DNA of 64,000 nt from Gammaproteobacteria bacterium (GTDB taxonomy: Bacteria > Pseudomonadota > Gammaproteobacteria > Pseudomonadales > Pseudomonadaceae), in NCBI GenBank assembly GCA_903970465.1, contig CAJCIO010000015.1, positions 1 to 64,000 on the forward strand, read 5' to 3'. Positions 27,254 through 36,142 of this stretch are shown here, piece by piece. Numbering within the stretch: position 1 is the stretch's first letter; the number at the start of each line of letters is the position of its first letter. The notes under the pieces are model-generated. The model searched no databases and had not been told where the DNA came from. It worked only from the letters and a program-made list of their open reading frames with translations. The position numbers and the translations under genes were made by a program.

Positions 27254-28519
27254 TTGTCCAGTTCAGAGCAACAACTGCATGACGCTCACCGGCAGATCGA
27301 GCAGCTACACGGCCATATCGCGGCGCTCGAACTGCAGATCGAGCAGCGCTCGGCGCAAGCGCGTGACAGTGAACAAGCACTGCGCCAGGCGCAGAAGATG
27401 GAAGCTGTCGGGCAGTTGACCGGCGGCATCGCTCACGACTTCAACAATATCCTCACCGGCATCATCGGCAGCCTCGAAATGATGCGCCGGCGCATCGCCA
27501 AGGGACGGATTCATGATCTGGAGGAGCTGATCGAGCAAGGCGTCAGCTCTGCCCACCGCGCTGCGAACCTCACCCACCGCTTGCTGGCCTTTTCCCGTCG
27601 TCAGTCGTTGGATGCCCAACCCATGGAACTCAATGCGCTGATCGGGCAGATGAGCGACCTGCTGGCGCGCAGCCTGCCACCGTCGATCGAGCTGTCGTTC
27701 GACACCGAGCCACGGCTGTGGACGGCGGTGGCCGATGCCCATCAGGTCGAGAGCGCCCTGCTCAACCTCGTGCTCAACGCCCGTGATGCCATGCCGTGTG
27801 GCGGCAAGCTGCGCGTTCAGACGCTCAATCAACACATCGACGCGGTGCAGCCGGACACAGCCAGCCACCTGCGCGCGGGAGATTATGTGGTACTGAGCGT
27901 CACCGACAATGGTGGTGGCATGCCGCAAAGCGTGGTTGACCGCGCTTTCGATCCATTCTTCACCACCAAGCCGATCGGCCAAGGCTCCGGCCTCGGGTTG
28001 TCGATGATCTACGGGTTCTGCAAGCAGTCCCAGGGGCATGTCAGCATCGACAGTGCCTTGGGCAAAGGCACCACGGTCAATCTCTTCCTGCCCCGAGGGA
28101 AGCGCATGCCAACGGCTACCGCCGCGCCCCCACGGGTGCGGGCGCCGAAGGCACGCGAAGGCGAGTCGGTGTTGATCGTCGAAGATGATCCAGCGGTGCG
28201 CCAACTGGTGCGCTCGGTGCTCGAAGAGCAAGGTTATCAGTGCCTGGTCGCCATCGACGCTGACAGCGCCCAGCCGATCTTCTGCTCGGACGCGCGCATC
28301 GATCTGCTGATCAGCGACGTCGGCCTGCCGGGCATGAATGGCCGGCAACTGGCCGAGGTCGGTCGCCACCACCGGCCGGGTCTGAAAGTGCTGTTCATTA
28401 CCGGTTATGCCGAGCACGCCGCGGTGCGCGATGGATTTTTAGGTGCCGACATGCAGATGATCACCAAGCCGTTCCCGTTCGATCTGCTGACCGCCAAGGT
28501 TCATGAGATGATCGGTTGA
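27254..28519 (+). CDS. Hybrid histidine kinase with C-terminal receiver
   Basis: A 421-residue soluble protein. It begins with a short coiled coil (residues 1-45), then an NtrB/CckA-type H-box (GQLTGGIAHDFNNILTGI), the ATPase domain (N-box NLVLNARDAM, G-box GSGLGLSMIYGF) and a receiver (VLIVEDDPAVRQ, phospho-Asp in LLISDVGLPG). No sensory domain is present, so input must come from a partner. It starts at TTG 27254: GGAGG lies eight bases upstream and no ATG fits. It converges with the five-gene signalling operon. Confidence 0.83.
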   Translation: MSSSEQQLHDAHRQIEQLHGHIAALELQIEQRSAQARDSEQALRQAQKMEAVGQLTGGIAHDFNNILTGIIGSLEMMRRRIAKGRIHDLEELIEQGVSSAHRAANLTHRLLAFSRRQSLDAQPMELNALIGQMSDLLARSLPPSIELSFDTEPRLWTAVADAHQVESALLNLVLNARDAMPCGGKLRVQTLNQHIDAVQPDTASHLRAGDYVVLSVTDNGGGMPQSVVDRAFDPFFTTKPIGQGSGLGLSMIYGFCKQSQGHVSIDSALGKGTTVNLFLPRGKRMPTATAAPPRVRAPKAREGESVLIVEDDPAVRQLVRSVLEEQGYQCLVAIDADSAQPIFCSDARIDLLISDVGLPGMNGRQLAEVGRHHRPGLKVLFITGYAEHAAVRDGFLGADMQMITKPFPFDLLTAKVHEMIG

Positions 28520-28538
28520 GGTATCGGCCAGCGGCGCC

Positions 28539-28571
28539 GACCCTTTCGCGGGCAGAGCCCGCGAAAGGGTC
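28539..28571. terminator. Perfect 15-bp hairpin between convergent signalling genes
   Basis: GACCCTTTCGCGGGC, loop AGA, GCCCGCGAAAGGGTC. It lies between the stops of two convergent genes and carries the REP core CTTTCGCGGGC. It probably halts transcription from both sides although no T-tract is present. Confidence 0.65.
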
Positions 28572-28586
28572 ATCAGCATCGCCGCA

Positions 28587-28964
28587 TCAAGCCAGCTGCT
28601 TGTCCACCAACTCCTTCAAATGATCCAGATCGAATGGCTTGGCCAGAATCGGCGCCCGCTTGGCGATTGGACTGCCCGACTCGGCGATTTCCTGCGGGTA
28701 CCCGCTGATAAAGATCACCTTCAACTCCGGACGCAGCTTCACGGCCGGCTCGGCAATCATCACCCCAGTCACACCGTCGGGCAGTCGATAATCGGTAATC
28801 ATCAAATCAAGGTGGGGTTTAGTGGCCAGGATATCGAAAGCCTGCTTCGAATCCTTGGCTTGCAGCACCCGGTAACCCTTATCTGCCAAGTAAGTAGAGA
28901 GGATCATCAAAATACTCGGTTCGTCCTCAACGATCAGGACAACGTCTTGCGCATCTTCACTCAT
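28587..28964 (-). CDS. Single-domain response regulator
   Basis: A 125-residue CheY-like receiver without output domain. Acidic pair EDEPS, phospho-acceptor Asp in LMITDYRLPDG, Ser/Thr at FISGYP, and Lys in LAKPFD are all present. It is the last gene of the operon kinase-cheR-cheB-hybrid kinase-receiver, 21 bases after the hybrid kinase stop. It probably relays phosphate within the island. Confidence 0.83.
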   Translation of the reverse strand: MSEDAQDVVLIVEDEPSILMILSTYLADKGYRVLQAKDSKQAFDILATKPHLDLMITDYRLPDGVTGVMIAEPAVKLRPELKVIFISGYPQEIAESGSPIAKRAPILAKPFDLDHLKELVDKQLA

Positions 28965-28985
28965 GGAAAGCCTATTCAGGTAGGT

Positions 28986-30224
28986 CTAGCTGCCAATACG
29001 ACCATGGGGCGTGACAGAGGTTGCGTCCGGGCTGCAAGATTCGTCGAGTGGCAACGTGACGCGGAACATCGCGCCCTCGCCCACCGCGCTGTGAACGCTG
29101 ATCGTGCCGCTGTGGGCGGTCACGATCTGTTCAGAAATGAACAGCCCCAGGCCCAGGCCGGAGACCACATGCTTGGCTGAAACACGCTCGAACTGCTGGA
29201 AAATCCGCGCCTGGTTCTCTGCGCTGATCCCGATGCCGTGATCCTGTACCTCGATGCGCGCGCTGCTCGCGACGCTGGCCACACGCACCTCGATCGGACT
29301 TTTACCGCCGTAGCGCAACGCGTTGGACAACAGGTTGACTACCACTTGCTCAATGCGAAACTCATCCCAGATACCCACCACCGCCTTGTCGCCGGCGAAG
29401 CTGATGTGGGTACCGACGGCTGCCGCCTGGGGCTCGAAACGCTCCACCACGTTGGCGACCATCTTTGTCAGGTTGAAACGCGTCGGCCGGATCGACAGCT
29501 TGCCGGTACGGATGCGCGACACATCGAGCATGTCCTCGATCAGCCGGATCAGGCTGAGGATCTGCCGCTCGTCGCGGTCGACCATGGCCCGGAGCTTGTC
29601 AGGCGCGAAGGCGTCGAAGTTGTCCTTGGCCAGGTGCAGCTTGCGCAACTGAGTCTCCAGGATCAGCCCGTTCAAGGGCGTACGCACTTCGTGGGAGACG
29701 ATCGACATGAAGTCATCGCGCATGCGCACCGCGTGCTCGAGCTCGCTCTGGGTCACCTGCAGGCGGCGCAGCAGCACTTCCTGTTCCTGACGGGCGCGCT
29801 CCAGTGCATCGAGTTGCTCCTTGAGGGCTTTGCGCTGGCGATACAGGTCGACGAATACGCTGACCTTGCTCTTCACCGCCTGCATGTCCAGCGGCTTGTG
29901 GAGGAAATCCACGGCGCCGCTTTCATAGCCCTTGAAGGCGTAGTTCATTTCGCGCCCGGCGGCGCTGACGAACACGATAGGAATGTGTTTGGTCTTTTCG
30001 GTGCTGCGCATCAGCTCCGCGAGTTCGAAGCCGTTCATGCCGGGCATCTGCACGTCGAGGATGGCCAAAGCGAATTCGTGTTGCAACAGCAGGGACAGCG
30101 CGGCGTCGGCCGACAAGGCCTTGTAGACCGCACGATCCTCACGCTGGATCAAGGCTTCGAGGGCCAGCAGATTTTCCGGCAGATCATCGACGATCAGCAA
30201 TTTTGCCTGGAGGTGAATTAGCAT
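28986..30224 (-). CDS. Receiver-histidine kinase hybrid (REC N-terminal)
   Basis: A 412-residue soluble protein. The N-terminal receiver (1-120; LLIVDDLPEN, phospho-Asp in LAILDVQMPGMNG, LHKPLD) is followed by a coiled coil (about 125-165). The kinase core has the H-box MSIVSHEVRTPLNGL, N-box VVNLLSNALRYG and G-box GLGLGLFISEQIV. The receiver probably gates the kinase. The start overlaps cheB by seven bases. Confidence 0.85.
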   Translation of the reverse strand: MLIHLQAKLLIVDDLPENLLALEALIQREDRAVYKALSADAALSLLLQHEFALAILDVQMPGMNGFELAELMRSTEKTKHIPIVFVSAAGREMNYAFKGYESGAVDFLHKPLDMQAVKSKVSVFVDLYRQRKALKEQLDALERARQEQEVLLRRLQVTQSELEHAVRMRDDFMSIVSHEVRTPLNGLILETQLRKLHLAKDNFDAFAPDKLRAMVDRDERQILSLIRLIEDMLDVSRIRTGKLSIRPTRFNLTKMVANVVERFEPQAAAVGTHISFAGDKAVVGIWDEFRIEQVVVNLLSNALRYGGKSPIEVRVASVASSARIEVQDHGIGISAENQARIFQQFERVSAKHVVSGLGLGLFISEQIVTAHSGTISVHSAVGEGAMFRVTLPLDESCSPDATSVTPHGRIGS

Positions 30225-30793
30225 TTACTTCGTTCCAGCTTGGCGAGCAAAGAGCCTATGCCGTTCAATGAAAGAATATGGTCTGGCTGCTGCAACTTCA
30301 GCGCAGCCAGTGGCATGGTCGGCATCCGCGCTTCAGCCGGATCCTGCACGATCGTCAGGCCGCCCTGACGCTTGATTGCAGCCAGCCCTTTGGCGCCGTC
30401 CTCGTTGGCACCGGTCATCAATACCCCCACCAGGTCGGGCCCGTAGGCATCGGCAGCGGAGTCGAACAACATATCGATGGCCGGACGGGAAAAATGCACC
30501 CGTTCTTCCTGGCTCAGCGACAGGGTGAAATCCCGCTCCACCGACAGGTGATAGCTCGGTCCGGCGAAATAGATCACCCCGGGTTCGATTGCCGCCTTGT
30601 CGCTGCCTTCGCGTACAGGGCGACCCAGCCTTGTTGCAAACACCTCGGACAACTGGCTGCGGCGCTCATCAGGCAGATGCAGCACCGTCAGAATGGGGAT
30701 ATCGAACGCTTTGGGCAGCGCACCAAAGACGTGCAGCAGCGCCTCTACGCCACCGGCAGATGCGCCTACAACGATCGCTCCATACCGGTTCAT
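30218..30793 (-). CDS. cheB: Stand-alone CheB methylesterase domain
   Basis: A 191-residue protein consisting only of the CheB catalytic domain. The triad is recognisable as Ser12 in VVGASAGG, His39 in LTVLHLP and Asp132 in MTGANEDGAKG. The usual N-terminal receiver is missing, so phosphorylation cannot switch it directly; separate receivers are encoded downstream. It overlaps cheR by four bases. With no chemoreceptor in the operon, the substrate is unclear and could be the hybrid kinase upstream. Confidence 0.87.
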   Translation of the reverse strand: MNRYGAIVVGASAGGVEALLHVFGALPKAFDIPILTVLHLPDERRSQLSEVFATRLGRPVREGSDKAAIEPGVIYFAGPSYHLSVERDFTLSLSQEERVHFSRPAIDMLFDSAADAYGPDLVGVLMTGANEDGAKGLAAIKRQGGLTIVQDPAEARMPTMPLAALKLQQPDHILSLNGIGSLLAKLERSKC

Positions 30794-31611
30794 TTTTTTC
30801 GGTAGATCCGTTCTTGCTTAACCAGCGCTTCGAATTTATCGCTGTACGCGGAAAAATCCACCGTTTCCTTGCTGCCCAGCACCATGAAGCCGCGGTGACA
30901 CAGGGACTCGTGAAACAGTCCGAACGCGCGCTCCTGCAGGCCCTTGTTGAAATAGATCAGCACGTTGCGACACGACACCAGCTGCGTCTCCGAAAACACG
31001 CTGTCGGTCGCCAGGCTATGGTCGGCAAAGGTCACGTTCTCGCGCAGGCTGCCGTCCATGATCGCGTGGCCATAGGCGGCGGTGTAGTAGTCGCTGAAAT
31101 CACGCTTGCCGCCAGCACGCTGGTAGCTGTTGCCGTAGATACGCATCGCTTCCATCGAATACACGCCCTTTTTGGCCTTTTCCAGCGATGTGGGGTTGAT
31201 GTCCGTGGCGTAAATGATGGTGCGTTCCAGCAATCCCTCTTCTCGCAGCAGGATGGCCATGGAATAGACCTCCTCGCCTGTACTGCACCCGGCGATCCAC
31301 ACCTTGATGGACGGGTAGGTACTCAGCAGCGGAACCACTTCACGGCGAATCGCCAGGAAGTGGTCCGGGTCGCGGAACATTTCGCTCACCGGAATCGTCA
31401 GGTATTGCAGCAACTGCATGAACGCCGTCGGGTCATGGATGACGCGCTCCTGCAACGCCGAGACCGTCTTGCACTCCATTTGCGTCAATGCGTGCTGGAC
31501 TCGGCGCTTGACCGAAGCCCCGGCGTATTCGCGAAAATCGTAGCTGTATTTGAGGTAGATCGCCTCGATCAGCAGTCGAATCTCGATGTCGGTGTTCTGT
31601 TGCACTATCAA
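30790..31611 (-). CDS. cheR: CheR methyltransferase
   Basis: A 273-residue SAM-dependent glutamate O-methyltransferase. The N-terminal helical domain (about 1-80) precedes FRDPDHF, the SAM motif IAGCSTGEEVYSMAILL, TDINPTSLEKAKKGVYS, and the late CRNVLIYFNKGLQ. The start is uncertain: TTG at 31611 overlaps the kinase stop (TTGA) with GGAG five bases upstream, whereas GTG at 31605 is eleven bases from it. It lacks the C-terminal TPR or PAS extensions of some relatives. Confidence 0.87.
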   Translation of the reverse strand: MIVQQNTDIEIRLLIEAIYLKYSYDFREYAGASVKRRVQHALTQMECKTVSALQERVIHDPTAFMQLLQYLTIPVSEMFRDPDHFLAIRREVVPLLSTYPSIKVWIAGCSTGEEVYSMAILLREEGLLERTIIYATDINPTSLEKAKKGVYSMEAMRIYGNSYQRAGGKRDFSDYYTAAYGHAIMDGSLRENVTFADHSLATDSVFSETQLVSCRNVLIYFNKGLQERAFGLFHESLCHRGFMVLGSKETVDFSAYSDKFEALVKQERIYRKK

Positions 31612-34600
31612 ATACGCTCCAGTTGCGGCAGCCACACACGAATCAACGAAAACAGCCGGTCCAGCTCGATCGGCTTGGCCAGGTAGTCGTTCGCGCCGGC
31701 CTGCAGGCAGCGCTCCTGATCATCCTTCATGGCCTTGGCGGTCACAGCGATGATCGGCAACTTGCGCCAGCGTGGATCCTTGCGAATTTCCCGGGTGGCT
31801 TCGAAACCATCCATTTCCGGCATCATCACGTCCATCAAGACCAAGTCGATGTCACCCACCGAGTTGAGCCGTTCGATGGCCTCCAGGCCATTGCGACCGA
31901 TCTCCACGACCGCACCCTTGTGCTCAAGGGCGCTGGTCAGGGCAAAGATGTTGCGCACATCGTCGTCGACCACAAGGATCTTGCGACCTTCGAAAACCTT
32001 GTCGCGGCTGCGGGCGGTTTTCAACATTTTCTGCCGTTCAGTGGACAGCTGGGATTCGACTTTGTGCAGAAAGAGTGTGACCTCGTCGAGCAGGCGCTCG
32101 GGGGAGCGCGCGCCCTTGATGATGATCGAGCGCGAATACTTGAGCAGTTCGGCCTCTTCTTCACGCGTCAGGTTGCGCCCGGTGTAGACGATGACCGGCG
32201 GGAAGGCCTTGATTTCCTCGGTGGACATACGCTTGAGCAGGTCGTTGCCGAGCATGTCGGGGAGCTTGAGGTCGATGATCATGCAGTCGTAAACGTTGGC
32301 GTGCAGCAGGTCGAGGGCCTCTTGGGCGAAGCCGACGGCGGTGATTTCGATGTCGTCGTCGCCGATCAACCGAGCGATGCTGTCGCGCTGCAGATCGTCA
32401 TCCTCGACCAGCAGGATGCGCTTGAGCTTTTGCGTGAGCTTGGCCTCGAGCTTGCCGAACACTTGCTTGAGCTCCTCGCGGCTGGTGGGTTTGACCGCAT
32501 AGCCGACGGCGCCCATGTGCATCGCCGCTTCGACGCGATCCTCCACCGAGATGATATGCACCGGGATATGCCGGGTAGCGGGCAGTTCCTTGAGGCGCTG
32601 CAGCACGGTGAGCCCGGAATGATCGGGCAGGCGCATGTCGAGCAATACTGCGTCGGGAATGAACTGCGCCGCCAGGTCGAAGCCTTCATCGGCGGCATGG
32701 GCCACCAGGCAGTGGTAGTCCAGTTCGTGGGCCAGGTCGAAGAGAATGCGGGCGAAGTTCGGCTCGTCCTCCACCACCAGGATGCATCGCTTGCTGAACG
32801 GGCCCAGCTCGCGGTCATCGGCAAAAGGCGGTGCGCGCACTACGGGCGCTTCAAGTGGCACCACGGGGGGGATTTCGATCGGTGCGTGCTGGGTGGAAAA
32901 GGTTGTCGCCTGTAGGGTGGCAGCTGCGCTTTCCGGGCGCGGCGATGCATCGAAATGTTCCGGCAGCACCAAGGTAAAGGTACTGCCCTGCCCCAGTGCG
33001 CTGGTGACGCTGATATAGCCGCCCAGCAACGCCGCCAGGTCGCGGGAAATCGACAGCCCCAGGCCGGTGCCGCCATAGCGGCGGTTGGTGGTGCCGTCGG
33101 CCTGGCGGAAGGCCTCGAAGATACCTTGCTGCTGGTCGGCGGCAATGCCGATGCCGGAGTCGCGGACATGGAAGGCGATGCCTTCGCCAGGCTGCGCGGC
33201 GATCTTGACGCTCACACTGCCCAGCTCGGTGAACTTGAACGCGTTGGACAGCAGGTTCTTGAGGATCTGCTCGACGCGCTGGCGATCGGTATAAAGGCTG
33301 GCCGGTGCATCCTCGCTGATGGTGATGCTGAAGCCCAGGCCCTTGTCGGCCGCCAGGGGCGTGAACAGGGTGCGCAGGCTGTCAACCAGCCCGGCCACCC
33401 GAGTGTTCTCCGGGCGGACTTCGAGCTTGCCGGCTTCGACCTTGGAAATATCCAGAATGTCGTTGATCAGGTGCAGCAGGTCGTTACCGGCCGAATAGAT
33501 CGATTCAGCGAACTTGACTTGCTCGGCGGTGAGGGTCTGCTCGGCGTTTTCGGCCAGCAGCTTTGCCAGGATCAGGGTGCTGTTGAGCGGCGTACGCAGC
33601 TCGTGGGACATATTGGCCAGGAACTCGGATTTGTACTTGCTCGAACGCTGCAGCTCGTTGGCGCGCTCCTCGAGCTGGATCTGCGCCTGATTCAGTTCGG
33701 TGTTCTTGCGGTCCAGCGCATCGCGCTGATCGGCCAGTGCATCGGTACGCTCGGCCAGTTGTTCGTTGGTCTGCTCGAGTTCGGCCTGCTGGGTTTCCAG
33801 ATGGGCCTGGGACTCCTTGAGCACCCGCGACTGCTCTTCAAGCTCTTCGTTGGCGGTTTTCAGTTCTTCCTGCTGGACCTGCAGCTCTTCGTTGAGCTGC
33901 TGGGTCTCGGCCAGCACTTCCTGCAGGCGCTGGCGATAACGGGCCGCTTCGATGGAAGTACCGACGTTGTTGCCTACCAGTTCGAGGAACTCGACATCAC
34001 GATCGCTCAGTTCACGCAGGAAACCCAGTTCAACCACACCATTAACGCCGTCATCGTTACGGGCCGGCATCACCAGCACGCTGCGCGGTGCGCCATCGCC
34101 CAGGCCGGAGGCGACCTTGAAGTAATCGCCAGGCAGGTTGTCGAGGCGTTGCACGCGGGCGTGCTGGGCCACTTGCCCAGTCACGCCTTCACCCGGCAAA
34201 AGGTTCTGCTCGGTGTTTTCCTGTTCGGCTGAAAATCCGTAGGTGGCCACGCGGCGCAAGCCACCTTGTTCGTTGCGCACATAGACGGCGCCCACTACAG
34301 CGCCCAGATAGTGCGCAAAAAACTCCAGGATATTGCGCCCCAGCAACTGCACGCTAAGCTGGCCGATGACCTGCTCGGCCAGCGCGGTCTGCCCTGTACG
34401 CAGCCACGCCTGGCCTTGCAGGCGTTCGGCGCTGGCACTCAATGCGTCTAGATTGCTGCCGTACTGGCGGGATAGACCCAACAGATCCCGACGACCGAAC
34501 CAGGCAAGCAGGCTGCTCAGCAACACCACGAAAATCAAGTAACTGGTGATCGATACCGTGACCGTGTTGGTGACCGCTTCGGAGCGCGCCACCCGTAGCT

Positions 34601-35111
34601 GCTGTTCGGCGCTGATGAAATCACTGTACTCGTTACGCATTTCGTCGGTCAGGCGCTTGCCTTGACCTTTATGGACGATACTGCGGAAGTCGCCGTCGAC
34701 CTTGCGCACATCGATCAGACTTTTAGCCAGGTCGTTCCATTCTTTCTGCACGGCCAGGATGCGCGTAAGGCGATCGACCTGAGACGGATTGTCCGAAACC
34801 AGTGCCTGCAAGGCTTCGAGCTCGGCGGTGACCCGCGGCCGGGCTATCTCGTAGGGGCCTAGGTAATCAACCTCCCCCGTCAGCAGATAGCCACGCATGC
34901 CGGTTTCCATGTCCACCGACAGGCGTGCCACTTCGTTAGCGTTGTTGATGACCCGGTCGGTGTGGTCGACCCAGCGCATCACCGAAATCAGATACATCAG
35001 GATGACGATGAACACCACCACGCTCAGCACGCCCACACCCAGCGGCAAGCTGATATTGCGCTGGAGGACCTTGCGGAAGCCTTGTTCGTCGACAGATGAG
35101 TTTTTGGTCAT
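31608..35111 (-). CDS. Large hybrid histidine kinase: CHASE3-GAF-coiled coil-kinase-three receivers
   Basis: A 1167-residue membrane sensor, first gene of the operon. Order: helix (about 25-45), periplasmic CHASE3 domain (METGMRGYLLTGE), helix (about 190-208), GAF (about 255-390), and a 110-residue Glu/Gln-rich coiled coil (about 395-505). The kinase core has [14 protein letters not shown]-box LLSNAFKF and GTGLGLSISRDL. Three receivers follow, with Asp in LLDMRLPD, IIDLKLPD and LMDVMMPEMDG. All phosphorylation residues look intact. The start is given as ATG 35111; its Shine-Dalgarno (AAGG) is only two bases away, so a TTG at 35141 remains possible. Confidence 0.85.
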   Translation of the reverse strand: MTKNSSVDEQGFRKVLQRNISLPLGVGVLSVVVFIVILMYLISVMRWVDHTDRVINNANEVARLSVDMETGMRGYLLTGEVDYLGPYEIARPRVTAELEALQALVSDNPSQVDRLTRILAVQKEWNDLAKSLIDVRKVDGDFRSIVHKGQGKRLTDEMRNEYSDFISAEQQLRVARSEAVTNTVTVSITSYLIFVVLLSSLLAWFGRRDLLGLSRQYGSNLDALSASAERLQGQAWLRTGQTALAEQVIGQLSVQLLGRNILEFFAHYLGAVVGAVYVRNEQGGLRRVATYGFSAEQENTEQNLLPGEGVTGQVAQHARVQRLDNLPGDYFKVASGLGDGAPRSVLVMPARNDDGVNGVVELGFLRELSDRDVEFLELVGNNVGTSIEAARYRQRLQEVLAETQQLNEELQVQQEELKTANEELEEQSRVLKESQAHLETQQAELEQTNEQLAERTDALADQRDALDRKNTELNQAQIQLEERANELQRSSKYKSEFLANMSHELRTPLNSTLILAKLLAENAEQTLTAEQVKFAESIYSAGNDLLHLINDILDISKVEAGKLEVRPENTRVAGLVDSLRTLFTPLAADKGLGFSITISEDAPASLYTDRQRVEQILKNLLSNAFKFTELGSVSVKIAAQPGEGIAFHVRDSGIGIAADQQQGIFEAFRQADGTTNRRYGGTGLGLSISRDLAALLGGYISVTSALGQGSTFTLVLPEHFDASPRPESAAATLQATTFSTQHAPIEIPPVVPLEAPVVRAPPFADDRELGPFSKRCILVVEDEPNFARILFDLAHELDYHCLVAHAADEGFDLAAQFIPDAVLLDMRLPDHSGLTVLQRLKELPATRHIPVHIISVEDRVEAAMHMGAVGYAVKPTSREELKQVFGKLEAKLTQKLKRILLVEDDDLQRDSIARLIGDDDIEITAVGFAQEALDLLHANVYDCMIIDLKLPDMLGNDLLKRMSTEEIKAFPPVIVYTGRNLTREEEAELLKYSRSIIIKGARSPERLLDEVTLFLHKVESQLSTERQKMLKTARSRDKVFEGRKILVVDDDVRNIFALTSALEHKGAVVEIGRNGLEAIERLNSVGDIDLVLMDVMMPEMDGFEATREIRKDPRWRKLPIIAVTAKAMKDDQERCLQAGANDYLAKPIELDRLFSLIRVWLPQLERI

Positions 35112-35404
35112 ATCCTTGGCCTGGGCGGGGGAAATATTCAAGGCTGGGATTCTGCCGTAAATCCGTCCAAAAGTTCTAAGTTTCCTACGCCAAGTTAAGA
35201 AAATTCTTACGGAAATCAGGTTTTCCGATAGGCTTCACCCTCGCCAGCGCGAAGGAATGGCCAGGAGCCAACCTTCGAGCAACGCCGCAGCCTGGAGTTT
35301 TTGCGCGGGTAGGGGAACTTGTCGGGGCCCACCACGTACTCATAGTGAGCAAGGGTGGCATCCTGCCCTCATCACCGATCATCCGTTTTCAGGAAAGCCT
35401 TTTA

Positions 35405-35779
35405 ATGTCCGAAGCCAAGCCCGTCACTATCCTCGTCGTTGAAGATGATCCCATCGTGCGCATGTTGATCGTCGATGTACTCGAAGAACTTGAGTACAAG
35501 GTGCTTGAGGCCGAGGACAAGAAAGGTGCGATGAACGTATTGAATGACGTCGCGCAGCCACTGGGGCTGATGATGACCGATGTCGGGCTCCCGGACGGTA
35601 ACGGCATTGACTTGGCGCGCGAGGCGCTGGACCTGCGCACCGGCCTGCCCATACTGATCGCCAGCGGGTACGGCGATTCGGCTGACAACCCGGCCGGCAC
35701 CGAGGTACTGGGCAAGCCCTTCTCCATCGACCAGTTGCGCGACAAGGTGCGTGACATGCTGGGCGGCGGCGTTAAATGA
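35405..35779 (+). CDS. Single-domain response regulator
   Basis: A 124-residue CheY-like receiver. ILVVEDDPIVR, phospho-Asp in LMMTDVGLPDGNG, ASGYGD and LGKPFS are present. The ATG at 35405 is preceded by AGGA about eleven bases upstream. It is divergent from the large hybrid kinase and converges with the hpt gene (nine bases between stops). It resembles the receivers paired with CckA/NtrB-type kinases. Confidence 0.83.
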   Translation: MSEAKPVTILVVEDDPIVRMLIVDVLEELEYKVLEAEDKKGAMNVLNDVAQPLGLMMTDVGLPDGNGIDLAREALDLRTGLPILIASGYGDSADNPAGTEVLGKPFSIDQLRDKVRDMLGGGVK

Positions 35780-35788
35780 TCGACATAG

Positions 35789-36142
35789 CTAGCGCTGCTG
35801 GTATTGCACTAGCTGCTGTCGCAAGCGAATCAGGCGTTCCTGGCAGTCGACCGGAATCTGCGCCGCCTCTCTGAGGACTTTCTCGAAACACTCCAGCTCC
35901 GCCAGCATCGGCGTAGCGCCCACAGTCAGCGCCGCACCGTGCAAGCGGTGAACCCTGTGAAGCACCTCGCCTGGCTCGGCACCGAGCAAAGCACATTCCA
36001 GCAATCGCAAGTCCTCATGGCTGGTCTCCAGGAACAGGCGAGCCAGGGTGCGCTTGTCCTCGGCCGACAGCTCGAATGATAAGGGCGCGTCCGGCCGATG
36101 TTGCGCTGAACCCTCGAGACCACGGCCCCTTGGCGCTTTCAT
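35789..36142 (-). CDS. Hpt domain phosphotransfer protein
   Basis: A 117-residue helical protein. The motif VHRLHGAALTVGA around residues 64-76 corresponds to the Hpt consensus HxLKGAA; His65 is the predicted phosphorylated residue and the usual Lys is His68. It probably carries phosphate from a hybrid kinase receiver to the RcsB-like regulator, whose gene it overlaps by four bases (ATGA). Confidence 0.75.
   Translation of the reverse strand: MKAPRGRGLEGSAQHRPDAPLSFELSAEDKRTLARLFLETSHEDLRLLECALLGAEPGEVLHRVHRLHGAALTVGATPMLAELECFEKVLREAAQIPVDCQERLIRLRQQLVQYQQR

Noticed and set aside
32955-34232. 425-residue open frame on the plus strand
   Set aside because: Antisense to the giant hybrid kinase; composition mirrors the coiled-coil codons of the sense gene.
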